From the NCBI RefSeq assembly GCF_900187265.1, contig NZ_LT906450.1, positions 4,827,444-4,891,443 of the forward strand: a DNA stretch of 64,000 nt. Reading direction: 5' to 3'. Of this stretch, positions 8,814-16,830 are shown piece after piece; within the stretch, counting starts at the first letter, position 1; every line of letters begins with the position of its first letter. The DNA is from Rhodococcus rhodochrous (GTDB lineage Bacteria > Actinomycetota > Actinomycetes > Mycobacteriales > Mycobacteriaceae). A program made the translations under genes and the position numbers. Below the pieces are notes generated by a model that was given only the letters and a program-made list of their open reading frames with translations, had not been told where the DNA came from and ran no database searches.

Positions 8814-9488
8814 ATGAATTCCACCCACGACACCGACCGCCCCCAGGGCCCGGGCGCCGAACCCGACACGCTCTCCCCCACCGAGACGTCGAAGAAGGAC
8901 CGCACCGATCTGTGGGCGTCCCTCACCGTCTTCGCGCTGACCTCGCTGATCGTGCTCTTCACCTATGTCCGCGACCTCGCGAGCTCCCTCGGCGACGGCA
9001 TCGTGACCGCGCGGGTCCGGTTCGACGACGCGGCAGCGGCGCCGGTGCTGTCCACCCCCAACGGCGTCGACCTCCAGACCACCTCGACGACGGTGATCGA
9101 CGTTCCGACCGACACCCTCTCACCCGTCAGCGTCGGCCTCATCCGCGCCGGGGAGGCGGTACAGACGTTCGGTTACCTGACAGCCCTGGCCCTGCTGAGC
9201 TGGATCGTCGTGCGATTCGTCCGGGGCCGACTGTTCGACCGGGGTGCCATCCGGCTCGTGTGGATCACCTCCATCGTGGCGATCGCGACCATCATCGTCC
9301 CGATGATCCCCCGCACGCTGGGCACCAACATGCTGATCCGTGACGTGGACATGAATTACGTCCTCTCGAACGCGCCTCTCGGACCGGAGTTCTGGTACGC
9401 CTACGTCTTCTGCATGGTGATCTCGGCCGTGGGTGTGGTGCTGCGGATCGGCAGCCGCATGGCGCGCGACAACGAAGGACTCGTCTGA
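8814..9488 (+). CDS. DUF2975-like membrane protein
   Basis: 224 residues. A charged, Pro-rich N-terminus (about 1-35) precedes four probable membrane helices, at about 36-55, 118-140, 150-168 and 188-208, with a hydrophilic loop between the first two. The layout and the directly coupled small XRE gene match DUF2975/YozG-type pairs; the function of that family is unknown. The stop codon overlaps the next start by one base (TGATG), so the two genes are translationally coupled. Three palindromes in its promoter suggest tight local repression. Confidence 0.7.
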   Translation: MNSTHDTDRPQGPGAEPDTLSPTETSKKDRTDLWASLTVFALTSLIVLFTYVRDLASSLGDGIVTARVRFDDAAAAPVLSTPNGVDLQTTSTTVIDVPTDTLSPVSVGLIRAGEAVQTFGYLTALALLSWIVVRFVRGRLFDRGAIRLVWITSIVAIATIIVPMIPRTLGTNMLIRDVDMNYVLSNAPLGPEFWYAYVFCMVISAVGVVLRIGSRMARDNEGLV

Positions 9489-9706
9489 TGCCTCCGGAAA
9501 CCGAGCATGCCGTCCGGTGTCATCTCGACGAGCTGCTGGCCGACCGGGGCATGACGCTCACCGAGTTGGCCGAGAAGGTCGGCGTCAGCGTGGTGAACCT
9601 GTCGGTACTCAAGAACGGACGCGCCCGCGCGATCCGCTTCTCGACCCTCACCGCCCTGTGCCGCGTACTGGATTGCTCTGTGGGCGACATCCTTTCGGTC
9701 GACTGA
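9488..9706 (+). CDS. small XRE-family (YozG-like) helix-turn-helix regulator
   Basis: 72 residues made almost entirely of one HTH: LADRGMTLTELAEKVGVS then VVNLSVLKNGRARAIRFSTL, ending CRVLDCSVGDILSVD, the typical end of YozG-like Cro/CI proteins. No effector domain. It overlaps the membrane-protein gene by one base and probably represses their shared promoter through the TATCG dyads. The pair resembles the XRE/membrane pair at 47917-48593, on the other strand. Confidence 0.85.
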   Translation: MPPETEHAVRCHLDELLADRGMTLTELAEKVGVSVVNLSVLKNGRARAIRFSTLTALCRVLDCSVGDILSVD

Positions 9707-9720
9707 CCGAGCACAGAAAC

Positions 9721-9757
9721 GGCGATGCCCGGAACCTCGTGGGTTCCGGGCATCGCC
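9721..9757. terminator. bidirectional hairpin terminator
   Basis: A perfect 16-bp stem (9721-9736 with 9742-9757) closes a 5-base loop, between the convergent XRE gene and fahA. There is no long T-tract, which is common in actinobacteria. It can end transcription from both sides. Confidence 0.7.
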
Positions 9758-9803
9758 GACGGTCCGGCCGGTGGCGCTCCGGCTGACGCACGGACCTTTT
9801 CTT

Positions 9804-10988
9804 CTATTCCCCGATCGCGGGAAGAATGCGGGTGCGGACCTCACCGAAGCCGATGCGGGTCCCGTTCGGGCCGGGCGCGGTGGCCGAGATGGAGATCTCG
9901 TCGCCGTCCTCGATGAAGGTGCGCGTCTCGTCGCCGACCTGCACGGGTTCTGCTCCACCCCAGGTCAGTTCGATGAAGGCACCGCGCTGGTCCTTCTCCG
10001 GGCCCGAGATGGTGCCGGAGCCGAACAGATCACCGGTGCGGGTCGCGGCACCGTTGACGGAGGTGTGGGCGAGCATCTGCGCGGGCGACCAGTACATCTG
10101 CGCGTACGGCGGACGCGACACGACGTGCCCGTTCCACTCGACCTCGAGATCGATGTCCAGGCCCCACTTCTCGGTGCCCTTCAGGTAGGGCAGCGGCTCC
10201 GGGTCCTGCACCGGGGTGTCGATACGGGCGGCCTCCAGTGCAGCGAGCGGGACGACCCACGGCGAGATCGACGTCGCGAAGGACTTGCCGAGGTTCGGGC
10301 CCAACGGCACGTACTCCCACGCCTGGATGTCGCGGGCCGACCAGTCGTTGAGGATGACCGCGCCGAAACAGTGATCGGCGAACTCGTCGGGGGTGATCTG
10401 CGAACCCATCGGGGAACCGACACCGACGATGAAGCCCATCTCGGCCTCGATGTCGAGGCGGATCGACGGACCGAAGACCGGCGCAGGATCGTTGGGGCCC
10501 TTGCGCTGTCCGCACGGTCGCACGATGTCGACACCCGAGGTCACGACGGTGCTCGACCGGCCGTGGTAGCCGACGGGCAGGTGCTTCCAGTTCGGCATCA
10601 GCGGGTCGGGGTTCTGCGGGCGGAACAGTCGGCCGAGGTTCGACGCGTGGTTCTCCGACGCGTAGAAGTCGACGTAGTCGGCCACCTCGATGGGCAGGTG
10701 CATCGTCACGTCGGCGACGGCGAAGACGGCCTCGTCGGCGACATCACCGGCGACGAGTTCCTTGATCGCGGCGCGGACTTCGTCCCACCGGGCGCGGCCC
10801 TGGGCCATGAACGCGTTGAGCGACGGCTCGGCGAAGACGACGTCGTCCTCGAAGACACGGCTCAGGTCGAGGACCGAATCTCCGACGCGGACACCGACGC
10901 GGGGTTCGCTGTCGGCCGTGGAGAAGATGCCGTACGGCAGGTTGTCGAGACCGAAGAGCGAGCCCTCCGGAATGGCGATGGTGGTCAT
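9804..10988 (-). CDS. fahA: fumarylacetoacetase
   Basis: 394 residues, close to the usual length. Hydrolyses fumarylacetoacetate to fumarate and acetoacetate, the last step of the homogentisate branch of Tyr/Phe breakdown. Seen: the N-terminal SH3-like part (SLFGLDNLPYGIFST), the active-site stretch HASNLGRLFRP followed by WKHLPVGYHGRSS, metal-binding LDIEAEMGFIVG, and the C-terminal FGSGTISGPEKDQRG. The ATG overlaps the stop of the preceding gene (ATGA, 10985-10988), so it is the last gene of the hmgA operon. It is followed by the strong hairpin at 9721-9757. Confidence 0.95.
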   Translation of the reverse strand: MTTIAIPEGSLFGLDNLPYGIFSTADSEPRVGVRVGDSVLDLSRVFEDDVVFAEPSLNAFMAQGRARWDEVRAAIKELVAGDVADEAVFAVADVTMHLPIEVADYVDFYASENHASNLGRLFRPQNPDPLMPNWKHLPVGYHGRSSTVVTSGVDIVRPCGQRKGPNDPAPVFGPSIRLDIEAEMGFIVGVGSPMGSQITPDEFADHCFGAVILNDWSARDIQAWEYVPLGPNLGKSFATSISPWVVPLAALEAARIDTPVQDPEPLPYLKGTEKWGLDIDLEVEWNGHVVSRPPYAQMYWSPAQMLAHTSVNGAATRTGDLFGSGTISGPEKDQRGAFIELTWGGAEPVQVGDETRTFIEDGDEISISATAPGPNGTRIGFGEVRTRILPAIGE

Positions 10989-11866
10989 GCGTTCGTTCCT
11001 TCGGTGATCGGGGAAACGGTCGAGGGCACCAGACCGAGGCCGAGCAGATCCTCGAGCGGTTCGGCGATGCTGCAGGTGCCGTACGACAGGAAACGGCGCC
11101 GGACCTCTGCGGCCCGGTCGTCGGACAGGGCGCCGAGGCGGGCGGAGAGCACTGCCCCGTCGCGTTCGGCGAGCACGGAGGCGACCTCGTCGGTGTCCGC
11201 TCCGGACAGCACCGCGTCCACCGCGGCCAGCAGGTTCACGAACCCGTGCTGCTCGAAGCCCGTCTTCGGGTCGGTGTTGCGCACCGCATGGTGCAGACCG
11301 GCGGTTGCCTTGAACGGCACACCCGTGGTGACGACCGTGCCGACCGCCGCGGCGAGTTCGGCTTCGTCGGGATAAGCCTCGGCGACGATGCCGCCGGTGC
11401 GGAACTTGGCCGCGTAGGGCGTGCCGACCATGCGGGCGAGGATCTCGGCGCGACGCTCGTCGCGCGGAACCTCCACGAAGATATCGACATCCGGGAGGTC
11501 CGCGGAGATCTCGGCGAGCGCTGCGAACAGCTCGTCGACGGATTGCTCTGCGGGGACCGCGATCTCGAGTGCCACCACGGACACCGAGTCCATCGCGTCG
11601 ACCTGCTCCAGGGCAGGCCGGACGGCGGCGGTGCCGGTCGGTGTGGTCAGGCTCAGGGCCAGCTCACCGGGATACGGGTGCTGCGCGAGGTGGTCTGCGA
11701 GTTCACCGAGGCGACCCGCCGGGAAGACGAACGCTCCGACGAGCGGCGCGTGCGCGGACGAGCGGTGCCCGGCGTGGGCGGGGACGGCGACGGGCAGCGG
11801 GGCGTTACCCGGAGGGAACAGCGCCGCGTCGTCGCACAGTCCGGTCAAAAGAGGTCCGAAAGTCAC
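10985..11866 (-). CDS. uncharacterised protein of the homogentisate operon
   Basis: 293 residues from a GTG that overlaps the hmgA stop (GTGA, 11863-11866); the fahA start overlaps its own stop. It is thus locked between hmgA and fahA by two 4-nt overlaps and must be made with them. I do not recognise the fold. It starts VTFGPLLTGLCDDAALFPPG, has a predicted alpha/beta middle (VEVPRDERRAEILARM; AAKFRTGGIVAEAYPD), and no membrane segment. It does not look like a glutathione transferase. The operon otherwise lacks the isomerase step (maleylacetoacetate to fumarylacetoacetate), so a glutathione-independent isomerase role is possible, but this is inferred from position alone. Confidence 0.8.
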   Translation of the reverse strand: MTFGPLLTGLCDDAALFPPGNAPLPVAVPAHAGHRSSAHAPLVGAFVFPAGRLGELADHLAQHPYPGELALSLTTPTGTAAVRPALEQVDAMDSVSVVALEIAVPAEQSVDELFAALAEISADLPDVDIFVEVPRDERRAEILARMVGTPYAAKFRTGGIVAEAYPDEAELAAAVGTVVTTGVPFKATAGLHHAVRNTDPKTGFEQHGFVNLLAAVDAVLSGADTDEVASVLAERDGAVLSARLGALSDDRAAEVRRRFLSYGTCSIAEPLEDLLGLGLVPSTVSPITEGTNA

Positions 11867-13065
11867 TTGGCCGCTCCTGCATTGCGGTTCCAGCTGCCGG
11901 CGTAGGCGGCGTCCTCGCACGCGAGCGCACCCTCACCGAGTTCGAGCGGGCGGAAGGTGTCGACCATGACGGCGAGTTCGTCGAAGAACTCCACACCGAT
12001 GCTGCGCTCGTAGGCACCCGGCTGCGGGCCGTGCGCGTGACCACCGGGGTGCACCGAGATCGACCCCTGGCCGATGCCCGATCCCTTGCGGGCCTCGTAA
12101 TCGCCGCCGCAGTAGAACATGACCTCGTCGGAGTCGACGTTCGAGTGGTAGTACGGCACCGGCACGGCCAGCGGGTGGTAGTCCACCTTGCGGGGCACGA
12201 AGTTGCAGATGACGAAGTTGTTGCCCTCGAACGCCTGGTGCGCCGGCGGCGGCTGGTGGACACGGCCGGTGATGGGCTCGTAGTCGTGGATCGAGAAGGT
12301 GTACGGGTACAGGCAGCCGTCCCAGCCGACCACGTCGAAGGGGTGGTGCGGCATCAGGTAGCGGGTGCCGACGACGCCGTGCGAGGTGCGGTGCTTGACG
12401 AGCACCTCGACGTTCTCCTCCTCGACCTGCATGAGTTCGGTCGGGCCGTGCAGGTCGCGCTCGCAGAACGGCGCGTGCTCGAGGAACTGCCCGAACTTCG
12501 ACAGGTAGCGCTTCGGCGGCACGATGTGGCTGTTGGCCTCGATCGTGTAGGCGCGCAGCGGTGCGTCGCCCTTGGGCACCCAGCGGTGGGTGGTGGCCAT
12601 CGGCAGCAGGACGTAGTCGCCGGCCTTCGCCTCGAGCGGACCGAAGACCGTCTCGACGGTGGCCTCACCGGACTCGACGTAGACCATCTCGTCGCCGACG
12701 ACGTTGCGGTACAGCGGCGAGGGCTTGGACGACACGACGTACGAGATGCGCACGTCGGCGTTGCCCAGGACCAGACGACGACCCGTCACGACATCCGTCT
12801 CGGCCCAGGTCGTCTCGGGGAACAGATCGTGCAGTTTCAGGTGCCGCGGCTTGAGCGGGTGGTTGGGCGTGGTGGTCTGATCGGGCAGCTTCCACTCGGT
12901 GGCGTCGACGATCGCCGACGGGATGTACCGGTGGTAGAGCAGCGCCGAGTCGGACGAGAAGCCCTCCTCGCCCATGAGCTCTTCGTAGTACAGGTTGCCG
13001 TTCTCGTCACGGTGCTGGGTGTGACGCTTCGGCGGGATGACGCCGAGCTGTCGGTAGAACGCCAT
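11863..13065 (-). CDS. hmgA: homogentisate 1,2-dioxygenase
   Basis: 400 residues from ATG 13065 (MAFYRQLGVIPPKRHTQH). Fe(II) dioxygenase that opens the ring of homogentisate to maleylacetoacetate. The cupin-type core includes HPFDVVGWDG, EGNNFVICNFVPRK, the ligand-rich YYHSNVDSDEVMFYCGGDYE and SVHPGGHAHGPQPGAYE, the last two holding the expected His/Glu iron ligands. First gene of the hmgA - unknown - fahA operon; a palindromic operator lies 53 bp upstream and a MarR regulator gene is next upstream on the same strand. Confidence 0.95.
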   Translation of the reverse strand: MAFYRQLGVIPPKRHTQHRDENGNLYYEELMGEEGFSSDSALLYHRYIPSAIVDATEWKLPDQTTTPNHPLKPRHLKLHDLFPETTWAETDVVTGRRLVLGNADVRISYVVSSKPSPLYRNVVGDEMVYVESGEATVETVFGPLEAKAGDYVLLPMATTHRWVPKGDAPLRAYTIEANSHIVPPKRYLSKFGQFLEHAPFCERDLHGPTELMQVEEENVEVLVKHRTSHGVVGTRYLMPHHPFDVVGWDGCLYPYTFSIHDYEPITGRVHQPPPAHQAFEGNNFVICNFVPRKVDYHPLAVPVPYYHSNVDSDEVMFYCGGDYEARKGSGIGQGSISVHPGGHAHGPQPGAYERSIGVEFFDELAVMVDTFRPLELGEGALACEDAAYAGSWNRNAGAAK

Positions 13066-13117
13066 GATCTGACTCCTCGCGGATCTCGGGCGTGCGGGGA
13101 AGGTCGCTCGCCTGGAA

Positions 13118-13137
13118 TTAGTAAACACGTTAACTAA
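13118..13137. promoter_or_regulatory. MarR-type operator in the hmgA promoter
   Basis: TTAGTAAACACGTTAACTAA is an imperfect 20-bp palindrome, symmetric at 16 of 20 positions. It lies 53 bp upstream of the hmgA start, downstream of the MarR gene. Size and AT-rich half sites suit a MarR dimer, so binding by the regulator at 13181-13708 is likely, with release by homogentisate or a related acid (inference). Confidence 0.65.
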
Positions 13138-13180
13138 CCGGAGGGCGTGAGCGCAACCACAGAGAGTTCACGAGGCTGTG

Positions 13181-13708
13181 TCAGTTGCGTCCGCGCACGT
13201 CGAACTGGCTGCGGTTGGTGATCAGCTTGTTCAGGAGCATCACGAGAATCTGCTGCTCGGTGGGGGTGAGCACCTCCACCCAGGCCTCCTCGCGCTCGTT
13301 CTGCGCGCGGAAACTGTCGCGGATCTCCTTCTCCCCCGCTTCGGTGAGCGACAACTGCACCGAACGCGCGTCGTGACTGACCGGCGTCTTCTCCAGGATC
13401 CCCGCTTCGACCAGCGGTTTCGCAAGGTTCGAGACGGCAGCGCGACTCATGCCGGTGAGTCGCGCGGCGACGTTCGGCTCGATCGGGCCGGCAAGCCAGA
13501 TGACGAACATGAGCCGATAGGCCGACCACGACCTGCCGCGGGGGCGGTGAACCGCAGCTTCGAGGTCGTAGGTGACGATGTCCGAGGCCCGGTTGAGCGT
13601 GAGCAGGACTTCGGTCGCGCTGCGGTGATGTTCGCCGAACTTGCTGTTCAGACGCTCCTGCGCGAGTTCGACGAAGGACCAGTAGTCGAGGTCGCGGGGT
13701 CCGGACAT
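13181..13708 (-). CDS. MarR family regulator, likely of the homogentisate operon
   Basis: 175 residues. The winged HTH runs from about residue 75: GPIEPNVAARLTGMSRAAVSNL, then LVEAGILEKTPVSHDARSVQ (wing with the D-x-R motif) and the long C-terminal helix. MarR dimers usually repress and are released by aromatic acids. It is directly upstream of hmgA in the same direction with 115 bp between, which holds the palindrome at 13118-13137. A second weak inverted repeat (13731-13756) sits in its own promoter, suggesting autoregulation. Confidence 0.88.
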   Translation of the reverse strand: MSGPRDLDYWSFVELAQERLNSKFGEHHRSATEVLLTLNRASDIVTYDLEAAVHRPRGRSWSAYRLMFVIWLAGPIEPNVAARLTGMSRAAVSNLAKPLVEAGILEKTPVSHDARSVQLSLTEAGEKEIRDSFRAQNEREEAWVEVLTPTEQQILVMLLNKLITNRSQFDVRGRN

Positions 13709-13730
13709 GCGGTCACAGTACCGCAGATCG

Positions 13731-13756
13731 GGGATAATTCATCCATTTACTATCCC
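13731..13756. promoter_or_regulatory. weak inverted repeat upstream of the MarR gene
   Basis: GGGATA (13731-13736) and TATCCC (13751-13756) flank an AT-rich 14-bp spacer, 23 bp upstream of the MarR start. Possible promoter or operator; its sequence differs from the hmgA site, so the assignment is tentative. Confidence 0.3.
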
Positions 13757-13865
13757 GTGGATGACCCGGAGATCGGCGGGACTGCGGAAAACCGCACCCC
13801 GAACGCCGCGAAGTCGGCGGAAAACCGCAGCGACCTGCGAGTTCGCCGCTCATAGCGTTCCGGGC

Positions 13866-14516
13866 ATGAACTTCGCACACACCCTCTCGCAGTCCCCCAC
13901 CGATGAACTCGACGGCCTCGCAGGCCTATCGCTGCAGCTGATGGAGATGCTCGGAGCACCCGGCGCCGGTCTCGCGGTCGCCGCGGAGAACCTCTTCCCG
14001 CCGATCCCGAGCGAGGTGATCCTGCCCCTCGCCGGCTTCGCGGCCTCGCGCGGGGAGATCTCCCTCGTCTCGGCCGTCATGTGGACCACCCTCGGCTCCC
14101 TCGTCGGCGCACTGCTGCTCTACCTCGCCGGACGCGCCTTCGGCCGTCGGCGGATGTATGCCGTGGTCGAGCGACTCCCACTGGTGAACACCTCCGATCT
14201 CCGGCGCGGCGAAGAATGGTTCGCCCGGCACGGTGAGAAATCGGTGCTCCTCGGCCGGATGGTGCCGCTCGTGCGGAGCGTGATCTCGGTTCCCGCCGGG
14301 GTGGAGGCCATGCCCGTCGGCCGTTTCGTCGTCCTGACCGTCCTGGGCAGCGCGCTGTGGAACTCGATCTTCGTGCTCGCCGGCTACCTTCTCGGGGAGA
14401 ACTGGGGAGTCGTCGAACCGTATGCCGATGTGCTGCAGAAACTCGTGATCGTCGCGGTGGTCGCAGCAGTGGCGGTGTTCGTCGTCCGCCGTGTCCGATC
14501 GATTCGCGCCCGTTAG
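13866..14516 (+). CDS. DedA family membrane protein
   Basis: 216 residues from ATG 13866. DedA/VTT signatures: the re-entrant segment AAENLFPPIPSEVILPLAGF (about residues 39-58), GALLLYLAGRAFGR, and the conserved GRMVPLVRSVISVPAGVEAMP. Four to five membrane helices and a basic C-terminus (VVRRVRSIRAR). The family includes phospholipid scramblases/flippases important for membrane potential and drug tolerance. It ends 9 bp before the histidine kinase and may be co-transcribed with it. Confidence 0.9.
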   Translation: MNFAHTLSQSPTDELDGLAGLSLQLMEMLGAPGAGLAVAAENLFPPIPSEVILPLAGFAASRGEISLVSAVMWTTLGSLVGALLLYLAGRAFGRRRMYAVVERLPLVNTSDLRRGEEWFARHGEKSVLLGRMVPLVRSVISVPAGVEAMPVGRFVVLTVLGSALWNSIFVLAGYLLGENWGVVEPYADVLQKLVIVAVVAAVAVFVVRRVRSIRAR

Positions 14517-14525
14517 GGTCGGTCC

Positions 14526-15617
14526 GTGATCGATCACCTTCGGCGCTCACTCGGGACCTCGGTCCGCGCCGTCGTCGGGCTCCTGCTCGGGATCGTCACC
14601 GCGGTGGCGGGTGCGGCGGTATCGACCCGCCGCACCACCGACGGACCGAGCCGCGCGGCCGAACGCGACCGCACTCGTCTCGTGCGATGGTTCGACGCCG
14701 AGGCGGTCCGGGATCTTCCGGATCGCGAGCCGACCGGATACTTCCTCGTTCGCCTGGCCTACGGTCCGCTCGTCGGCCTCGTCGTACTGCTCGTCCTGAT
14801 CGCCGCGACCGGCTACGGGGGCTGGGCGATCGTCCTGCTGGCCGGCGGTCGCATCTCCGTCGCCGACGGTCTCGTCTCACTCCTCGTCGCCGCCGTGATG
14901 ATCTACCTCTCCGTCCGGATGGCGATGATCGTGGGCCAGTGGGACCTCCGCACAGCACTGCGGCTGCTCGGCGACGATGCCACGCAGCATCGTCTCCGCG
15001 ACCTGCAACGCACCCGCGCCGACGTCGTCACCGCCATCGACGACGAACGCCGGCGGATCGAACGCGCCCTGCACGACGACGTCCAGCAGCGAGCCGTCGC
15101 GCTCGCACTCGACGTCGGTCGCGCGCGACGCACCGCCGAACGCGGCGGCGGAAATCTCGTCGCCGACCTCGACAACGCCGTCGCTCAGGCACAGGCACTG
15201 CTCACCGAACTGCGCGACGTGGCGTGGCGGATATACCCGGCCGCGCTCGACGAACACGGACTCGCCGCGGCACTGGAAGGGTTGTCCGCACACACCTTCC
15301 TCCCCGTCGACCTGGATCTGTCGATCGACCCGGAACCACCGCACGATGTCGCGGCAGCCGCGTACTACGTTGCCGCGGAGGGGGTCACGAACGCGACGAA
15401 GCACTCCGGCGCCGACAGCGTGTCCGTGACCGTCGCAGCGGACGGTCGCGTCGTCACGGTCACGGTCGTCGACGACGGATGCGGTGGGGCCGAGATGACG
15501 GGCTCCGGGCTGACGGGTCTCGCGCGCCGCGTCGCCGCGCTGGACGGGCAGTTCTCCGTACACAGCCCCCGCGGAGGGCCGACCGTCGTGGAAGCGAGGA
15601 TCCCGTGCGCATCGTGA
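14526..15617 (+). CDS. sensor histidine kinase, NarL type
   Basis: 363 residues from GTG 14526. Probable N-terminal membrane helix (about 12-30), two or three more between about 75 and 138, then a HisKA_3 dimerisation segment with the phospho-acceptor His in ERRRIERALHDDVQQRA (about residue 182). A HATPase_c domain follows, with N-box EGVTNATKHSG and G-box DDGCGG...GSGLTG. It senses an unknown membrane or extracellular signal and phosphorylates the regulator encoded next, whose start lies inside its last 13 bases. Confidence 0.9.
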   Translation: MIDHLRRSLGTSVRAVVGLLLGIVTAVAGAAVSTRRTTDGPSRAAERDRTRLVRWFDAEAVRDLPDREPTGYFLVRLAYGPLVGLVVLLVLIAATGYGGWAIVLLAGGRISVADGLVSLLVAAVMIYLSVRMAMIVGQWDLRTALRLLGDDATQHRLRDLQRTRADVVTAIDDERRRIERALHDDVQQRAVALALDVGRARRTAERGGGNLVADLDNAVAQAQALLTELRDVAWRIYPAALDEHGLAAALEGLSAHTFLPVDLDLSIDPEPPHDVAAAAYYVAAEGVTNATKHSGADSVSVTVAADGRVVTVTVVDDGCGGAEMTGSGLTGLARRVAALDGQFSVHSPRGGPTVVEARIPCAS

Positions 15618-16279
15618 TAGCCGAGGACTCGACCCTTCTCCGCGAGGGCCTGTCCCGGTTGCTCGTGGATGAAGGCCACGAAGTGCTCGCCGGTGTGGGC
15701 AACGCCGTCGAGTTGCACCACGTCGTCGAGCGCGAGGTGCCCGACCTCGTGTTGCTCGACGTGCGCATGCCCCCGACCTACTCGACGGAGGGCATCGACG
15801 CGGCGCGGCGCATCAAGGAGGAACACCCGCAGGTCGCTGTGCTCGTGCTGTCGCAGTACGTCGAGCACCGGAACGCGACCGGCCTGCTCACGAACGGCTG
15901 GGGTGGCGTGGGCTATCTGCTCAAGGATCGCGTGTCGGACGTGGGGGCGTTCCTCACCGACCTGGAACGTGTGGCCGCGGGCGGGACGGCCTTCGATCCC
16001 GAGGTGGTGCGGCAACTGTTCGCGAACACCCGCCGCACCGACCCCATCGCCGCCCTCACCGAACGCGAGCGCGAGGTGCTCGAGGCCCTCGCGCAGGGTT
16101 TGACGAACACCGGCATCGCCGATCGTCTGACCATGTCGGTCAGCGCCGTCGAGAAGCACGTCAATTCGATCTTCGTGAAGCTCGATCTGCCGCGCGAGGC
16201 CGACCGTAGTCGGCGGGTACGGGCGGTGCTCCTCTATCTCGAGAGCACGGGCACCCCGAGCTCTCGGGACGACCGCTGA
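15605..16279 (+). CDS. NarL/LuxR-type response regulator
   Basis: 224 residues from GTG 15605, overlapping the kinase stop by 13 nt, so translation is coupled. Receiver domain with acidic pocket E7/D8, phospho-acceptor D52 in LVLLDVRMPP, and Lys in GYLLKDRVSD. The C-terminal LuxR-type HTH is LTEREREVLEALAQGLTNTGIADRL, then MSVSAVEKHVNSIFVKLDL. A transcription factor paired with the kinase; targets are unknown, though the flanking DedA gene is a candidate. Confidence 0.92.
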   Translation: MRIVIAEDSTLLREGLSRLLVDEGHEVLAGVGNAVELHHVVEREVPDLVLLDVRMPPTYSTEGIDAARRIKEEHPQVAVLVLSQYVEHRNATGLLTNGWGGVGYLLKDRVSDVGAFLTDLERVAAGGTAFDPEVVRQLFANTRRTDPIAALTEREREVLEALAQGLTNTGIADRLTMSVSAVEKHVNSIFVKLDLPREADRSRRVRAVLLYLESTGTPSSRDDR

Positions 16280-16292
16280 CGCCCCGTGCGGA

Positions 16293-16697
16293 TCAGAAGA
16301 GCGGATACACGAAGTGCCCGACGCCTCCGCCGGGTGCGCTCGACCCCGTCACGTTGGGCAGGTTCGCGGGCAGACGCTGAAGCTTGTGTGGCCGGCCTTC
16401 GAGGTCGGCCTGCCAGCAGTCGGTCGTCACGCCGTGGAAGCCCTGACACACGATGCGGGTGTTCGTGCCGAACGGTGAGGTCAGCCGTGGCTCGTTCACC
16501 AGCGGGTTCCAGTAGGCGAGCTCGTCCGGGGTGAGCCAGTTGGCGGGGTCCGCCTCGAACACGGAGATCGGGCTGTTCGGTTGCTGGACCGGCCACTCGT
16601 CCTGCGCCGCCGCGATGCCGGCGCCGCCGAGGACGATCCCTCCTGTCACTGCGGCGACCGCTCCGGCCCGCAGTACCCGTCGAAATCCGTTCGCCAT
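16293..16697 (-). CDS. small secreted protein
   Basis: 134 residues from ATG 16697 with GGAGGGG upstream. A Sec-type signal peptide is clear: basic MANGFRRVLRAG, hydrophobic AVAAVTGGIVLGGAG, and an AAAQ/D cleavage site near residue 32. The mature part of about 100 residues is Pro/Trp-rich, with two Cys (IVCQGFHG, TDCWQADLEG) that could form a disulfide, and it ends GHFVYPLF. I do not recognise a family. Its end is 13 bp from the convergent response regulator. Confidence 0.75.
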   Translation of the reverse strand: MANGFRRVLRAGAVAAVTGGIVLGGAGIAAAQDEWPVQQPNSPISVFEADPANWLTPDELAYWNPLVNEPRLTSPFGTNTRIVCQGFHGVTTDCWQADLEGRPHKLQRLPANLPNVTGSSAPGGGVGHFVYPLF

Positions 16698-16777
16698 CGT
16701 TCCCCTCCACCCCGTGTCTCGAGGACCCGTGCCTCCCGGACATCGAAACACGGACCACCCGGTCCGGATATGGGAAT

Positions 16778-16818
16778 GCCGGAATTGTCGGCCCCCGACG
16801 GGTTCCGACAATTCCGGC
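16778..16818. terminator. terminator of the catabolic operon
   Basis: A perfect 14-bp stem (16778-16791 with 16805-16818) closes a 13-base loop, 13 bp beyond the stop of the MHS transporter. It likely ends the operon running from 21750 to 16831 and insulates the promoter of the secreted protein. Confidence 0.65.
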
Positions 16819-16830
16819 TGCACCACAGGA

